Source: a virus. From it: a stretch of 20,275 nucleotides of DNA. Both the position numbers and the translations under genes were made by a program. Within the stretch, counting starts at the first letter, position 1; each line of letters begins with the position of its first letter. The notes beneath the pieces are model-generated. The model saw only the letters and a list, made by a program, of their open reading frames with translations. It did not search any database and was not told the DNA's origin. Positions 6,263-13,709 of the stretch are shown one piece after another. Location: positions 1 to 20,275 of IMG/VR virus record IMGVR_UViG_3300020202_000432. One strand, written 5' to 3'.

Positions 6263-7273
6263 CTACTGCCCTCCCATGAGATAGCCGAGATACTGCATCA
6301 GCCCCTGCGTCATCGCGGCGCGGCTCTGCGAGTCCATCTGCTGCGCGTTTTGCGCGAGCTGCTGGATCCCCATCAGCGACTGCAGCATCGACTGCGGCGA
6401 CCCGCTCGCTCCCATCAGCTGCAGATTGCGCTGGAAGGCGTTGTCCTGCAGTTGCAGCGGGATCCCGGCGTAGGTGTTGGCCTCGCGCAGACGGCTCTCT
6501 TCGGCGCCGGACAACCGGGCCAGCGTGTCCAGCGCCTGAAACCGCTGCTGCCGTGTCTGGTCGATGGCCCCACGCGCAAACTCCGACTCCACCTGCGTGC
6601 GAAGACCGCCGAAGTGCTGATCGATCCGCTGCAGGCCTTCGAGGGCGATCCCCGAGGACGGCGGGATCCCGCGCCGGTTCATCTCCTCGAGCCACCGCTG
6701 TTTGGTCTGGTCCGCCTCGCTGGAGATGGTGCTGAGCGCCTTGCCCTTGATGATTGATTCGTCCTGCGCGGAATACACTGGCTGGCGCAGCGTGTTCGCG
6801 AGCTCGCGCGCGTACTGCTCGAAGAGCGCCGTGCCGCTATTCGCGTCAGGATTCTGGAGATGCTGATACCGCGCGAGGGCAGAGTCTTCGACCAGCCGCG
6901 ACGCGGGGTCATCGAACAGTGGCGCCGTGTTCGTGAACCGCGAGATCGACTCCAGGGCGTCGCCCCCTGAGAAAAGCGACGGCAGCAGGGAGAGGTCATC
7001 GTCGGCCACCCGCATCCCACGCGAGGCCGCCTGCGAGCGCACCTGTGCTAGCTGCCGCTGGATCTCGGCGTTCGGATCGTCGTGCGTGTCGTAGAAGCTC
7101 TTCGCGCGGGTCTGCACGTCGGACGACTGCCCCTGCAGCCACGTCGGCATGTTCTCGAGCGCACGCGACCAGCGCGGCGGGGCTGGTGGCTGAGAGACCG
7201 TCTCGCCCGGCATGCGCCGCGCGTACTCGTCGTTCGGATCCTGGTTGTGATCCTGGTAGTCCAGCAGGGCCAT
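6263..7273 (-). CDS. Gln-rich helical virion protein, probable ejection protein (336 aa)
   Basis: This is almost wholly helical: an acidic, Pro-containing N-terminus (residues 1-45), then long Gln/Arg/Ala helices with EADQTKQRWLEEMNRRGIPP, TRQQRFQALDTLARLSG and LREANTYAGIPLQLQDNAFQ. The last pattern is common in podophage structural proteins. The C-terminus is Met/Gln-rich. A perfect GGAGG lies seven bases before the ATG at 7273, and the ATG abuts the TAA of the preceding gene. It has no enzyme motif and no signal peptide. A role as a tube-forming internal protein is inferred from composition and from neighbouring genes. Confidence 0.6.
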   Translation of the reverse strand: MALLDYQDHNQDPNDEYARRMPGETVSQPPAPPRWSRALENMPTWLQGQSSDVQTRAKSFYDTHDDPNAEIQRQLAQVRSQAASRGMRVADDDLSLLPSLFSGGDALESISRFTNTAPLFDDPASRLVEDSALARYQHLQNPDANSGTALFEQYARELANTLRQPVYSAQDESIIKGKALSTISSEADQTKQRWLEEMNRRGIPPSSGIALEGLQRIDQHFGGLRTQVESEFARGAIDQTRQQRFQALDTLARLSGAEESRLREANTYAGIPLQLQDNAFQRNLQLMGASGSPQSMLQSLMGIQQLAQNAQQMDSQSRAAMTQGLMQYLGYLMGGQ

Positions 7274-8137
7274 TTACCGGCCTCCAAAGGTGGGCGCCTG
7301 ATACCGATAGGCGCCTTCCGGTGCGGCGTTCGCCGTGGAGCCCGCAGGCGCCGTCGCGCCGCGATAGCGCGTCGGGCTCATGCCGTACGCCATGTTGACC
7401 AGCGCGTCATAGACCGGCTGGGCCTGCTGCATGCGCTGCCGTTGCAAGGCCAGCGTCTGCGAGATTTCGTTGCTCACGTTGGTGTCCGAGAACGGATTCG
7501 ATCCACCGCCGCCCATGAACATCGGGGCGAGTGCCGCGAGACCGGCGATGTCCTGCACGCTGTTCGGCACAGCGTTCTTCAGGCCCTTCATCAGCGCACT
7601 GCCGCCGCCGCTGGCTGTGCCAGCGGCAAGCGGGAACACCGACCCCGTCGCACTCCCAGCCGCCAGCGCGCCGCCGCTTGCGCCCATACCGGCAGCGGGG
7701 GCAATCCCCGCGGTCTGCATCGCACCCAGCTGGGCGCCGGAGATCCCGGGCAGCAGTCCACCGCCAGCGGTCGCCCCGCCGGCCGTCGCGCCACTGCCGC
7801 CCCCGAGCGCGCCCGCCAGCGGCCCCGCGCCCAGCGCGCCCGCCGTCGCCAGCGCACCGCCCGCGATCAGTGGATACCGGAACCACGGGTTGCTCCACGC
7901 CGTGCTGAGCCCGTGATCGGTGTTCACGTTGCCCGCGGGATCAATCTGGAGCTTCCCCGCAACCTGCGGATAGCGTGCCTCCACCCAGCGATCCGCCCTG
8001 CTCCGCTGGTCGCCGGTCAGCTTGATCGGCGCATCCGGATTGACGCCCATCGACTGCAGGAACGCCCGATACTCGGGGTTCGCCCGCAGTTGCGCGTTGA
8101 AGTCGTCGAGTGCGCGCCCCTTGCCCGTTATCGCCAT
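7274..8137 (-). CDS. Gly/Ala-rich virion/ejection protein (287 aa)
   Basis: An N-terminal helical domain of about 85 residues leads to NPWFRYPLIAGGALATAGAL and then about 110 residues dominated by Gly, Ala and Ser with GxxxG spacing, typical of membrane-inserting glycine-zipper proteins. A C-terminal helix has VSNEISQTLALQRQRMQQAQ and YDALVNMAYGMSPTRYRG. This design resembles phage pilot or ejection proteins that form a pore. CGGAG precedes the ATG at 8137. It is the first of the three adjacent ejection-type genes and follows the fibre genes. No homology could be tested. Confidence 0.6.
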   Translation of the reverse strand: MAITGKGRALDDFNAQLRANPEYRAFLQSMGVNPDAPIKLTGDQRSRADRWVEARYPQVAGKLQIDPAGNVNTDHGLSTAWSNPWFRYPLIAGGALATAGALGAGPLAGALGGGSGATAGGATAGGGLLPGISGAQLGAMQTAGIAPAAGMGASGGALAAGSATGSVFPLAAGTASGGGSALMKGLKNAVPNSVQDIAGLAALAPMFMGGGGSNPFSDTNVSNEISQTLALQRQRMQQAQPVYDALVNMAYGMSPTRYRGATAPAGSTANAAPEGAYRYQAPTFGGR

Positions 8138-8141
8138 GTCG

Positions 8142-8507
8142 TCACTCCGCGTAGACCCAGAACGTCGCGTTGGTGGTCGTGCTCGTCAGGTAGAAGTACG
8201 TCGCGTCGGCCGCGCGCGTGATCGTCTGATCCGGCAACGTCGCGTTGACCGTGTTCGGATCGAGGCACGGGATCAGTAGACGCGGCTTGCGCGCGAGCCC
8301 GTGGCCGACGGCCACTTCCTGATTGATCGTCCCGCTCGTCGTCACCGGCACCAGTCGCCCGTCAAAGTTCGTCGCCTTCACCGCCGCCGCGGCCGGCGAG
8401 CCGAACGACAGCTTCCCGAAGCCTTCGCGGATGATCGCGATGAGCGTCTTGCGCTGCTCCACGGGCAGCGGATTCGCGAGCGTTTCGAGGTAGCCAGTCG
8501 CACTCAT
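8142..8507 (-). CDS. Probable fibre-associated or receptor-binding beta-domain protein (121 aa)
   Basis: About 60 N-terminal residues with a helix (VEQRKTLIAIIREGFGKLSF) lead to a beta-rich C-terminal part with GHGLARKPRLLIPCLDPNTV and ATYFYLTSTTTNATFWVYAE. The HGLxRxPxxLI opening followed by a terminal WVY strand resembles small beta-sandwich domains found at the ends of phage fibres or spikes. The gene follows a fibre-tip gene by three bases, consistent with an assembly partner or an alternative tip. It has weak ribosome-site sequence. The specific role is uncertain. Confidence 0.5.
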   Translation of the reverse strand: MSATGYLETLANPLPVEQRKTLIAIIREGFGKLSFGSPAAAAVKATNFDGRLVPVTTSGTINQEVAVGHGLARKPRLLIPCLDPNTVNATLPDQTITRAADATYFYLTSTTTNATFWVYAE

Positions 8508-8510
8508 GTC

Positions 8511-9140
8511 CTAGCTCGCCGCCAAGTACGAAAAGCTCGCGCGAATCGAAATCGTGGACATCTGGGCATTCGTCCGCTGCGTGACACCCGGCACGCCGTA
8601 CACCAAGATGGACGTCGTCGCAGAGCCGACATGGAGCCCGAGTGCCACGCTCGAATCGGTCCACGGCGCCGTCACACCAGCAAACTGTCCCGTCGCGCTC
8701 GTGAACGGAAGGCCACCAATCGCCGCATTCGCTCCGCTGGCGGTGGACGGGTATGAGACATACAGCACAATCGTGACCAGCCGACCGACCTTCACGTAGT
8801 GACAGCCGTTGTTCACGATGGTTAGGCCCGCGCCACTCGCGTCCGTGGGCGTCCACGTGTCTGTCTCGTAGAAGGCCACCTCCCCGCCAGCGACCGTGAG
8901 CGTGCCACCGATGGTGGCATCGCCGGAGACGTGCAACTCGGCCCACTGCGCGCCGCTGCTGCCCAGATGCCGGTTGTTGGCTGTCGCATCGGGCAACAGG
9001 TCATGCGCCAGCCCGGTCCGGAGCGCCGACCCGATGGCCGTTACTTCCTCGTAGACGACATTCAGGTCTGCCGCCTGGGGGTAGTCGACGCCGTCCACGA
9101 TCGACGTGAACGACGGATCAGACGTTGGATAATTCGCCAT
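8511..9140 (-). CDS. Tail-fibre-like protein (209 aa)
   Basis: The N-terminal 50 residues (FTSIVDGVDYPQAADLNVVY) look like a virion-attachment segment. The middle has LGSSGAQWAELHVSGDATIG and a repetitive Gly-rich beta pattern. The C-terminal 110 residues (TWTPTDASGAGLTIV, YVKVGRLVTIVLYV, SGANAAIGGLPF) match the small beta-sandwich tip domain common on phage fibres and spikes. It is short for a fibre and may trimerise or attach to a larger part. Its ATG overlaps the hub gene's TGA by one base (TGATG), so the two are coupled. A receptor-binding role is inferred. Confidence 0.7.
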   Translation of the reverse strand: MANYPTSDPSFTSIVDGVDYPQAADLNVVYEEVTAIGSALRTGLAHDLLPDATANNRHLGSSGAQWAELHVSGDATIGGTLTVAGGEVAFYETDTWTPTDASGAGLTIVNNGCHYVKVGRLVTIVLYVSYPSTASGANAAIGGLPFTSATGQFAGVTAPWTDSSVALGLHVGSATTSILVYGVPGVTQRTNAQMSTISIRASFSYLAAS

Positions 9141-11029
9141 CAGATGCCACTCAGCGCCCCTTCGGGCACCATCTCCGTTGCGTAGCCGTACACCTTGAAC
9201 TCGGCCTGTCCCGTGTAGCGGAAGCGGAACGCGAGCGTCCGCCCTTCTGCCGTCAGCGGGAGGACGAACGGCTGCTGCAGCCGCCCGGCCCCACCATAGA
9301 GCCGTGAGGAGGTGCCGTAGAGCGCGGTCGTCGTGCCATACGGCAACAAGCCCGCGTCAATGTCGATGTCCTGCGATCCCTTGTTAGCCCCGTCCACGAT
9401 GGGGCTCAGGCTGAAGATCCCGGCCGCCGGCTGAAACTCCAGCACGCCCTCGGTGAACGAGGACACGTAGCCGCCCGTCGCGTGCGTGCTCGTCTCGCCG
9501 TCGCACACCAGATCGGCGCCGTCCGCGCTGTGGCCGGTCGCCTCGTTGGCGAGCTTGGCGACGGTCAGCCCCCACGACAGCAGCCGCCCGCGATTCCCCA
9601 ACGTCGGTTCCGACCCATCCCACGGGATGTAGCCACCGACCGTACGATCCGTGGTGGTCCACGCGGGAATCTCCTGCGTGCGCGTGCGATTCAGGTCGAG
9701 CACCAGTTCACCCGCGCTGCCCCATGGGTAGAGGCGCGGCACCGCCACGCGCAGTTCCTTGCGCAACCCGTGGTACACGCACGCCACCTTTTCGAGGTCC
9801 GCCGTCGAGGACCGCTGCATCAGATCCCGCCACGCCGGGTCGATGTTGTAGGACAGCAGGCGGTCACTCGCGCCGTCGAAGATGTAGACGCCTTCGGCCG
9901 CGGCGTGGATGATGCCGTTCTCGATCAACTCCACCGCCCGCGGCCCGAGTGCCCCCGCCTGCGCGCCGAGCGCCGGTCGCACCTCGAAGTCGAGCGACGT
10001 CTGCCCGATGATCACGAACGGCTTACTGGCCTGCCCGAAGACCACCAGCGTGTCGCCCTGTGCCACCGCGGCCGCGATGTCGTCGCCCTTCTCGAAGGGG
10101 ATCTCGATGTAGAAGAACGTCGGCCACGTCTGCGGCTCGAAAATCTGCGTGAAGTAGAGCCGGTTGCCGACCCAGCCCCACCAGCGGTTCTTCCAGACGA
10201 TCGCCGTCACGATGCCCGCCTCCGGCTTGTCGTGGTCGCTCGGCGCTTCGCTGTTGCTGCCCCACGTCGCGCTGGTGATGTCCCGCGTGGTCGTGGTGTT
10301 GTCGTACTCCGCGTACTTGCGGCGCACGGTCTCGCGGGCCGTCACGTCGCGGACGTAGAGGACGATCTTGTCCACCTGCGGATCGCTGGAGGCCGTGACA
10401 CTGACGCGGATGGTCAGGTTCGCGCCGGACACCGCCTGCGTCGCAGTCGCGGACTCGTTCCCCGTGTGCCCGAGCTCGTCGTCCTGGTAGCCGTAGGACA
10501 CCTCGTAGGTGTTCCCGCTGATCAACGAGCCACCCGAGACCGCAGAGAGCCCCGGTGCCGCGGCCGGCGGGTCGATCCCCATGTCCGTCCACGTGGTGCC
10601 GTCCGTCGTCTTCTTGGCGGGATTGACGCCGTCGAACACCGCCACCAGATTCCGGTCGTAGGGGAAGTAGTGCTGCGTCGTGCTGCTGCGGCCAGCGAGG
10701 ACAGCCGCGCCCCAGACACCCGCGTCGGACGGCTTGTAGACCGACCCGTTGTCGCTCGCCAGCGTGAACGGCACACCCTCGGCCAGGTAGACGCGCCGGC
10801 CGCCCTGAATCCGCCGATTCCCTAGGCTGGTCGTCGAGAACGACGTCCACCCCGGATAGGTGACGAGCGCGCCCGGCTCCTGCAGGCTCCAGTTCCGCAG
10901 CAGGCGGGCCTGGGACGGCTTCAGGAGCGACGGGGACACGCGCAGCTCGAGCCCGCCCGACAGGTCATCGACCCGCAGAAGTTGCGGGGTTTGGGCGATC
11001 CGCGTCCGCGTGGTCTTCAGGCTGGCCAT
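9140..11029 (-). CDS. Tail hub/stabilisation protein, P22 gp10-like (629 aa)
   Basis: The opening VDDLSGGLELRVSPSLLKPS and RLLRNWSLQEPGALVTYPGW is the usual start of podophage tail-stabilisation (packaged-DNA stabilisation) proteins of the P22 gp10 kind. Beta-rich repeats follow (SYGYQDDELGHTGNESATAT, WKNRWWGWVGNRLYFTQIFE, AVAQGDTLVVFGQASKPFVI), in keeping with a propeller-like fold. The protein would close the head-tail channel and carry fibres. The ATG at 11029 has only a distant GAGG. It lies 18 bases from the ATG of the divergent secreted-protein gene at 11048, so the operon is interrupted here by an opposing gene. Its C-terminus is translationally coupled to the fibre gene. Confidence 0.75.
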   Translation of the reverse strand: MASLKTTRTRIAQTPQLLRVDDLSGGLELRVSPSLLKPSQARLLRNWSLQEPGALVTYPGWTSFSTTSLGNRRIQGGRRVYLAEGVPFTLASDNGSVYKPSDAGVWGAAVLAGRSSTTQHYFPYDRNLVAVFDGVNPAKKTTDGTTWTDMGIDPPAAAPGLSAVSGGSLISGNTYEVSYGYQDDELGHTGNESATATQAVSGANLTIRVSVTASSDPQVDKIVLYVRDVTARETVRRKYAEYDNTTTTRDITSATWGSNSEAPSDHDKPEAGIVTAIVWKNRWWGWVGNRLYFTQIFEPQTWPTFFYIEIPFEKGDDIAAAVAQGDTLVVFGQASKPFVIIGQTSLDFEVRPALGAQAGALGPRAVELIENGIIHAAAEGVYIFDGASDRLLSYNIDPAWRDLMQRSSTADLEKVACVYHGLRKELRVAVPRLYPWGSAGELVLDLNRTRTQEIPAWTTTDRTVGGYIPWDGSEPTLGNRGRLLSWGLTVAKLANEATGHSADGADLVCDGETSTHATGGYVSSFTEGVLEFQPAAGIFSLSPIVDGANKGSQDIDIDAGLLPYGTTTALYGTSSRLYGGAGRLQQPFVLPLTAEGRTLAFRFRYTGQAEFKVYGYATEMVPEGALSGI

Positions 11030-11033
11030 CGGC

Positions 11034-11039
11034 TAGAAT
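11034..11039 (+). promoter_or_regulatory. -10 box of a leaderless promoter (TAGAAT)
   Basis: TAGAAT matches TATAAT at five of six positions and lies eight bases before the ATG at 11048. A -35-like TGGTCT (3/6) sits at 11011-11016 with a 17-base spacer, inside the start of the tail-hub gene. The predicted start of transcription is at or next to the ATG, giving a leaderless mRNA. The sequence between the divergent ATGs is only 18 bases. Confidence 0.55.
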
Positions 11040-11047
11040 CCGACCTC

Positions 11048-11533
11048 ATGCGTATAGCCGTCGTCGTGCTGCTGCTCATCCCGGCGGTCGCCGGGGCGCA
11101 AAACGAAGTGCTCATTCCGGTCACATCCGAATGGGCCGGCGTCATGGACTATGTGGATTCCGCCCCAAAACTTCGGCCCACATACGTCACGCTGACGATC
11201 AAGGACGGCACCGTTACTGGACGGTGGCGGGGCGGCAGCCAAGGCAGCACAAGTGCTGGCGACATCACAGGAACCATCGACAACACTGGCAAGACCGTCG
11301 TGAAGTTCACTCTGTTCGGTGGCGCAGAAGCCCCGAACGACAAGGGTGGATACGACATCGTCGCCATCGAGCGCTGTTCTGGCGAAGCCACGCTGAAGGG
11401 TCAATTGCATCGCGGTCCCATCCTGCGATTGACGGCGCCACGCATCGTGCTGGACACAGGGGCGAAGCGCATCAAGAACACTCACTGCAGCGACCTACGT
11501 AAGTTCGTCTGGACCCTTCAGATGCTTCGTTAG
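11048..11533 (+). CDS. Secreted protein with signal peptide, antisense cassette in the tail operon
   Basis: This 161-residue protein has a classic Sec signal peptide: MRIAVVVLLLIPAVAGA, with likely cleavage after AGA before QNE. The mature part (about 144 residues) is predicted beta-rich, with alternating strands such as TYVTLTIKDGTVTGRWRGG and GDITGTIDNTGKTVVKFTLF. Cys110 and Cys147 could form one disulphide, fitting an extracytoplasmic location. No known domain is recognised. It is the only clearly exported product here with its own promoter, and it is encoded against the surrounding virion operon. Third codon positions are visibly more AT-rich than in adjacent structural genes. Its TAG overlaps the TAA of the minus-strand neighbour by 4 bp. 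Likely a phage moron (host-altering cargo gene); this is inference. Confidence 0.75.
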   Translation: MRIAVVVLLLIPAVAGAQNEVLIPVTSEWAGVMDYVDSAPKLRPTYVTLTIKDGTVTGRWRGGSQGSTSAGDITGTIDNTGKTVVKFTLFGGAEAPNDKGGYDIVAIERCSGEATLKGQLHRGPILRLTAPRIVLDTGAKRIKNTHCSDLRKFVWTLQMLR

Positions 11534-12117
11534 GCGTTCCACGGCCCGCCGCGCCCGGTGTTCTCGACGTGTACGTCTGGGGGCGGTGGAGCCGACTGAC
11601 GCGCCTGAGCCCCGAGAATCTGATTCCAGATCACGGCTTCATCGAACGTCGGACCGCCGAACGGACTCTGCACGTAATCTCGGAAGCCTCCACGCCACGA
11701 TCGCTGCGTGGTGCCCGGCGCATACGTTGGAGCCGGTGCCGGATCCGCAAACTGCGGCACACCCTCAGCCGGCGCCTGCGGCAGGGGCATCGCCGGAATC
11801 CCGGTCATCCCTTGCAGCGCATCGCCGCCGTACGCGCCGGGGTATGCGGCCTGCTGGGCGTACTGGCCCGCCTCATCAATCCCCAGCACTGTGCGCAGCA
11901 CCGACTCCAGCACCGCCCCGCCGAAGTTCGATCCGGCCTGCTCCTGCGTGACCAGCGGCGATAGCGCATTCGCCGTTGCGCTCCCCGTCACACGCGGGAG
12001 CCGAAAGTTCAGCGTCTTGATCGCCCCCTGCGGCTGCACCTGCGACTGGCTCCGCGCCTGCTCGGCGGCGTTCTCGAAGTTCGGGACGAAACTAAACCCC
12101 AGGCTGTTGGTCGCCAT
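11530..12117 (-). CDS. Hypothetical virion-associated protein (195 aa)
   Basis: The N-terminal 60 residues include PQGAIKTLNFRLPRVTGSAT, a pattern seen in unnamed phage structural proteins between the adaptor and hub genes. The C-terminal half is Pro/Gly/Ala-rich with low complexity (AEGVPQFADPAPAPTYAPGT) and probably disordered. No signal peptide or catalytic motif is seen. AAGGA lies eight to nine bases before the ATG at 12117. The start overlaps the preceding zinc-ribbon gene by 26 bases, which suggests translational coupling. A head-tail connection role fits by position only. Confidence 0.55.
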   Translation of the reverse strand: MATNSLGFSFVPNFENAAEQARSQSQVQPQGAIKTLNFRLPRVTGSATANALSPLVTQEQAGSNFGGAVLESVLRTVLGIDEAGQYAQQAAYPGAYGGDALQGMTGIPAMPLPQAPAEGVPQFADPAPAPTYAPGTTQRSWRGGFRDYVQSPFGGPTFDEAVIWNQILGAQARQSAPPPPDVHVENTGRGGPWNA

Positions 12118-12340
12118 CAGTCGGTTCCTTTAGCGGCAATGGACGCTTCGCCAGGCGCACGGCCTGCGGTCCGAGATACTTCTGCTCCACCAACGGGCCG
12201 GTCGCATGGCCCACGATGCGCGGCGCTCCCACGTTCAACACGCCGGCAATCTTCCGCTCGCCACACGCGCACACCGGGCTCGCCACCTTGTCTGGGTCGA
12301 CGTCGCCGGTATGCCCACAGCGCCAGCGCACCGTCACCAT
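12092..12340 (-). CDS. Zinc-ribbon-like small protein (82 aa)
   Basis: The N-terminal part reads TVRWRCGHTGDVDPDKV and is followed by VCACGERKIAGV. RCGH and CACGE provide three cysteines and a histidine, a compact zinc-binding knuckle. The remainder is basic with a Lys/Pro-rich tail (LAKRPLPLKEPTDGD). The ATG at 12340 overlaps the TGA of the adaptor gene by seven bases, and its end overlaps the next gene by 26 bases, so three genes interlock here. The first 102 codons of the longer open frame to 12646 are only a shadow of the adaptor gene. Function unknown; nucleic-acid or virion binding is possible. Confidence 0.6.
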   Translation of the reverse strand: MVTVRWRCGHTGDVDPDKVASPVCACGERKIAGVLNVGAPRIVGHATGPLVEQKYLGPQAVRLAKRPLPLKEPTDGDQQPGV

Positions 12341-13086
12341 CGCCACGGATCCCCGGTGCGTGGCCGACGCAACGCGCGCCGGTAATCCACCGCCAGCCGC
12401 ACGCGCCCGCCGTTGCGCGGGGCTTGGTCGGCCTGATACTTCGTGACGATCGCGGCGAACATCTTCAGTTGCAGTTCGCGCCCTTGGTCGTTCTTCCGCA
12501 GCTTCTCGAGCATCGCCGCGGCGTAGTGGACGCAGGCCCGGTGATACGGCCGCAGCACCGTTCGTGGAGTCGCGTTGCCGAACGGCTCGTGGCTGTCGTC
12601 CGTCATGTCCGGCGGCTGCGCCACGTAGGGCACCAGCACCGACCATGTTTCCGCCACCGGCACACTCGGCGCCGGCACCAGCACGAGATACGTGCTGCCT
12701 CCATCCGCGCGCACGGTCCAGCAGTCCGGCACGCCGGCGGATTCTGCGCGCCAGTTCGGGCGCGTCTGGTTCAGCGTCTCCTCTGCGACGTACGGGAGGT
12801 CCGGCCCCTCGGTGTAGCTCGTGGTCGACGCCCCGACCCGCTGTAACGAGGCGCTGGTCTGCGAGGGCCGCAGGTAGTCCGTGAACGCCGTTTCGAGGTC
12901 GTATTCCTGAGTCCCTGACACGAGGGGCAGCGTGCCGCGTTTGACGTAGCAGCCGGTCTGCTCGGCAAACACGCGCTGCCCCTCGTTCACATAGCGTTTC
13001 CGCAGGACGGTCGTGAACCGCTGGCTGGTGTCGGCGGACCCCAGCTCCGTTGTCAGCTCCGTGCCGTACAAGTCGGAAAAGACCAT
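12334..13086 (-). CDS. Head-tail adaptor (connector) protein, P22 gp4/T7 gp11-like
   Basis: This 250-residue protein from the ATG at 13086 begins with helices (RFTTVLRKRYVNEGQRVFAE), followed by beta segments (RGTLPLVSGTQEYDLETAFT, STYLVLVPAPSVPVAETWSV) and a C-terminal helix (ACVHYAAAMLEKLRKNDQGR). This helical-then-beta layout is typical of podophage adaptors that dock under the portal ring. The longer frame to 13158 would add an Arg/Ser-rich extension overlapping the upstream gene and is rejected. No obvious ribosome site is seen, so coupling to the upstream stop 13 bases away is likely. Position between capsid and tail hub supports the call. Confidence 0.7.
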   Translation of the reverse strand: MVFSDLYGTELTTELGSADTSQRFTTVLRKRYVNEGQRVFAEQTGCYVKRGTLPLVSGTQEYDLETAFTDYLRPSQTSASLQRVGASTTSYTEGPDLPYVAEETLNQTRPNWRAESAGVPDCWTVRADGGSTYLVLVPAPSVPVAETWSVLVPYVAQPPDMTDDSHEPFGNATPRTVLRPYHRACVHYAAAMLEKLRKNDQGRELQLKMFAAIVTKYQADQAPRNGGRVRLAVDYRRALRRPRTGDPWRW

Positions 13087-13099
13087 CGACGCGGACTCG

Positions 13100-13609
13100 C
13101 TACGAGACGGCCGCCGAGAACGGCGTGGCTTCGGTGCCCGTGCCCGCGACCATGCCACGCACCGCCCACGTGCCCGCGGCGATGTCCTGCACCTCGATCC
13201 ACTCGCCCTTCATCGTGCCGCCCGAGGTCGACCGATTGAGCGTGATGGTGTCGGAGGTCGATGAGGACTCCCACAGCGAGGCGGTGTTGTCGGAGTCGTT
13301 CGCCATCGCCAGCACGCCGGACATGACGTCGGTCGCATTCGCGACCTGGATCTTGTGGCTGTTGGACGTGGCGACCGTGGAGATGACGAAGCGGAACACG
13401 GCCCCCGACCCCGTGGACGCCGGTAGCGTCACCGTGGAGCCCGTGAGTGTGTTGAGCAGGATGGTCTTGCCGTCGTGCGCCGCGACCGTCAGCGTCAGCG
13501 CCGATCCGGCCGGGACCAGCCGCTCCGAGGGCGCGAGCGTCACCTGCTGGCCGTTGACCTTGAACCCGTTGAGCGAATTGACCGGACCCGAGAAGGTGGT
13601 CTGACCCAT
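13100..13609 (-). CDS. Beta-rich head decoration/head-fibre-like protein (169 aa)
   Basis: The sequence has GSTVTLPASTGSGAVFRFVI, then HKIQVANATDVMSGVLAMAN, then SDTITLNRSTSGGTMKGEWI, and ends WAVRGMVAGTGTEATPFSAA. This order of beta-strand motifs is common in phage proteins encoded just after the major capsid gene and is thought to form capsid surface fibres or decoration; here that is family memory, not a search result. CGGAGA lies six bases before the ATG at 13609. A terminator-like hairpin separates it from the capsid gene, and an alternative stem abuts its ribosome site, so its dose may be set separately. Confidence 0.6.
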   Translation of the reverse strand: MGQTTFSGPVNSLNGFKVNGQQVTLAPSERLVPAGSALTLTVAAHDGKTILLNTLTGSTVTLPASTGSGAVFRFVISTVATSNSHKIQVANATDVMSGVLAMANDSDNTASLWESSSTSDTITLNRSTSGGTMKGEWIEVQDIAAGTWAVRGMVAGTGTEATPFSAAVS

Positions 13610-13618
13610 GGCTATCTC

Positions 13619-13685
13619 CGTGTGAAAATCCCGTCAGGCCAGCGTTCACACGCCGCCACGCCCTCCGCTGGCGCAGCCTGACGGG
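13619..13685 (-). terminator. Terminator-like hairpin with a mutually exclusive stem, after the capsid gene
   Basis: On the minus strand, CCCGTCAGG (13685-13677) and CCAGCG (13671-13666) pair with CGCTGG and CCTGACGGG (13644-13630), with a 5-base bulge. ATTTTC follows, giving an intrinsic-terminator layout with a short U run. A second perfect 8-bp pairing, CGTGTGAA (13652-13645) with TTCACACG (13626-13619), puts the downstream half of that stem in its loop. It ends against the CGGAGA ribosome site of the next gene. The connecting loop is too short for both stems to form together. Confidence 0.6.
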
Positions 13686-13709
13686 TCAATAGAGCGGAGT
13701 GGTCCGGAC

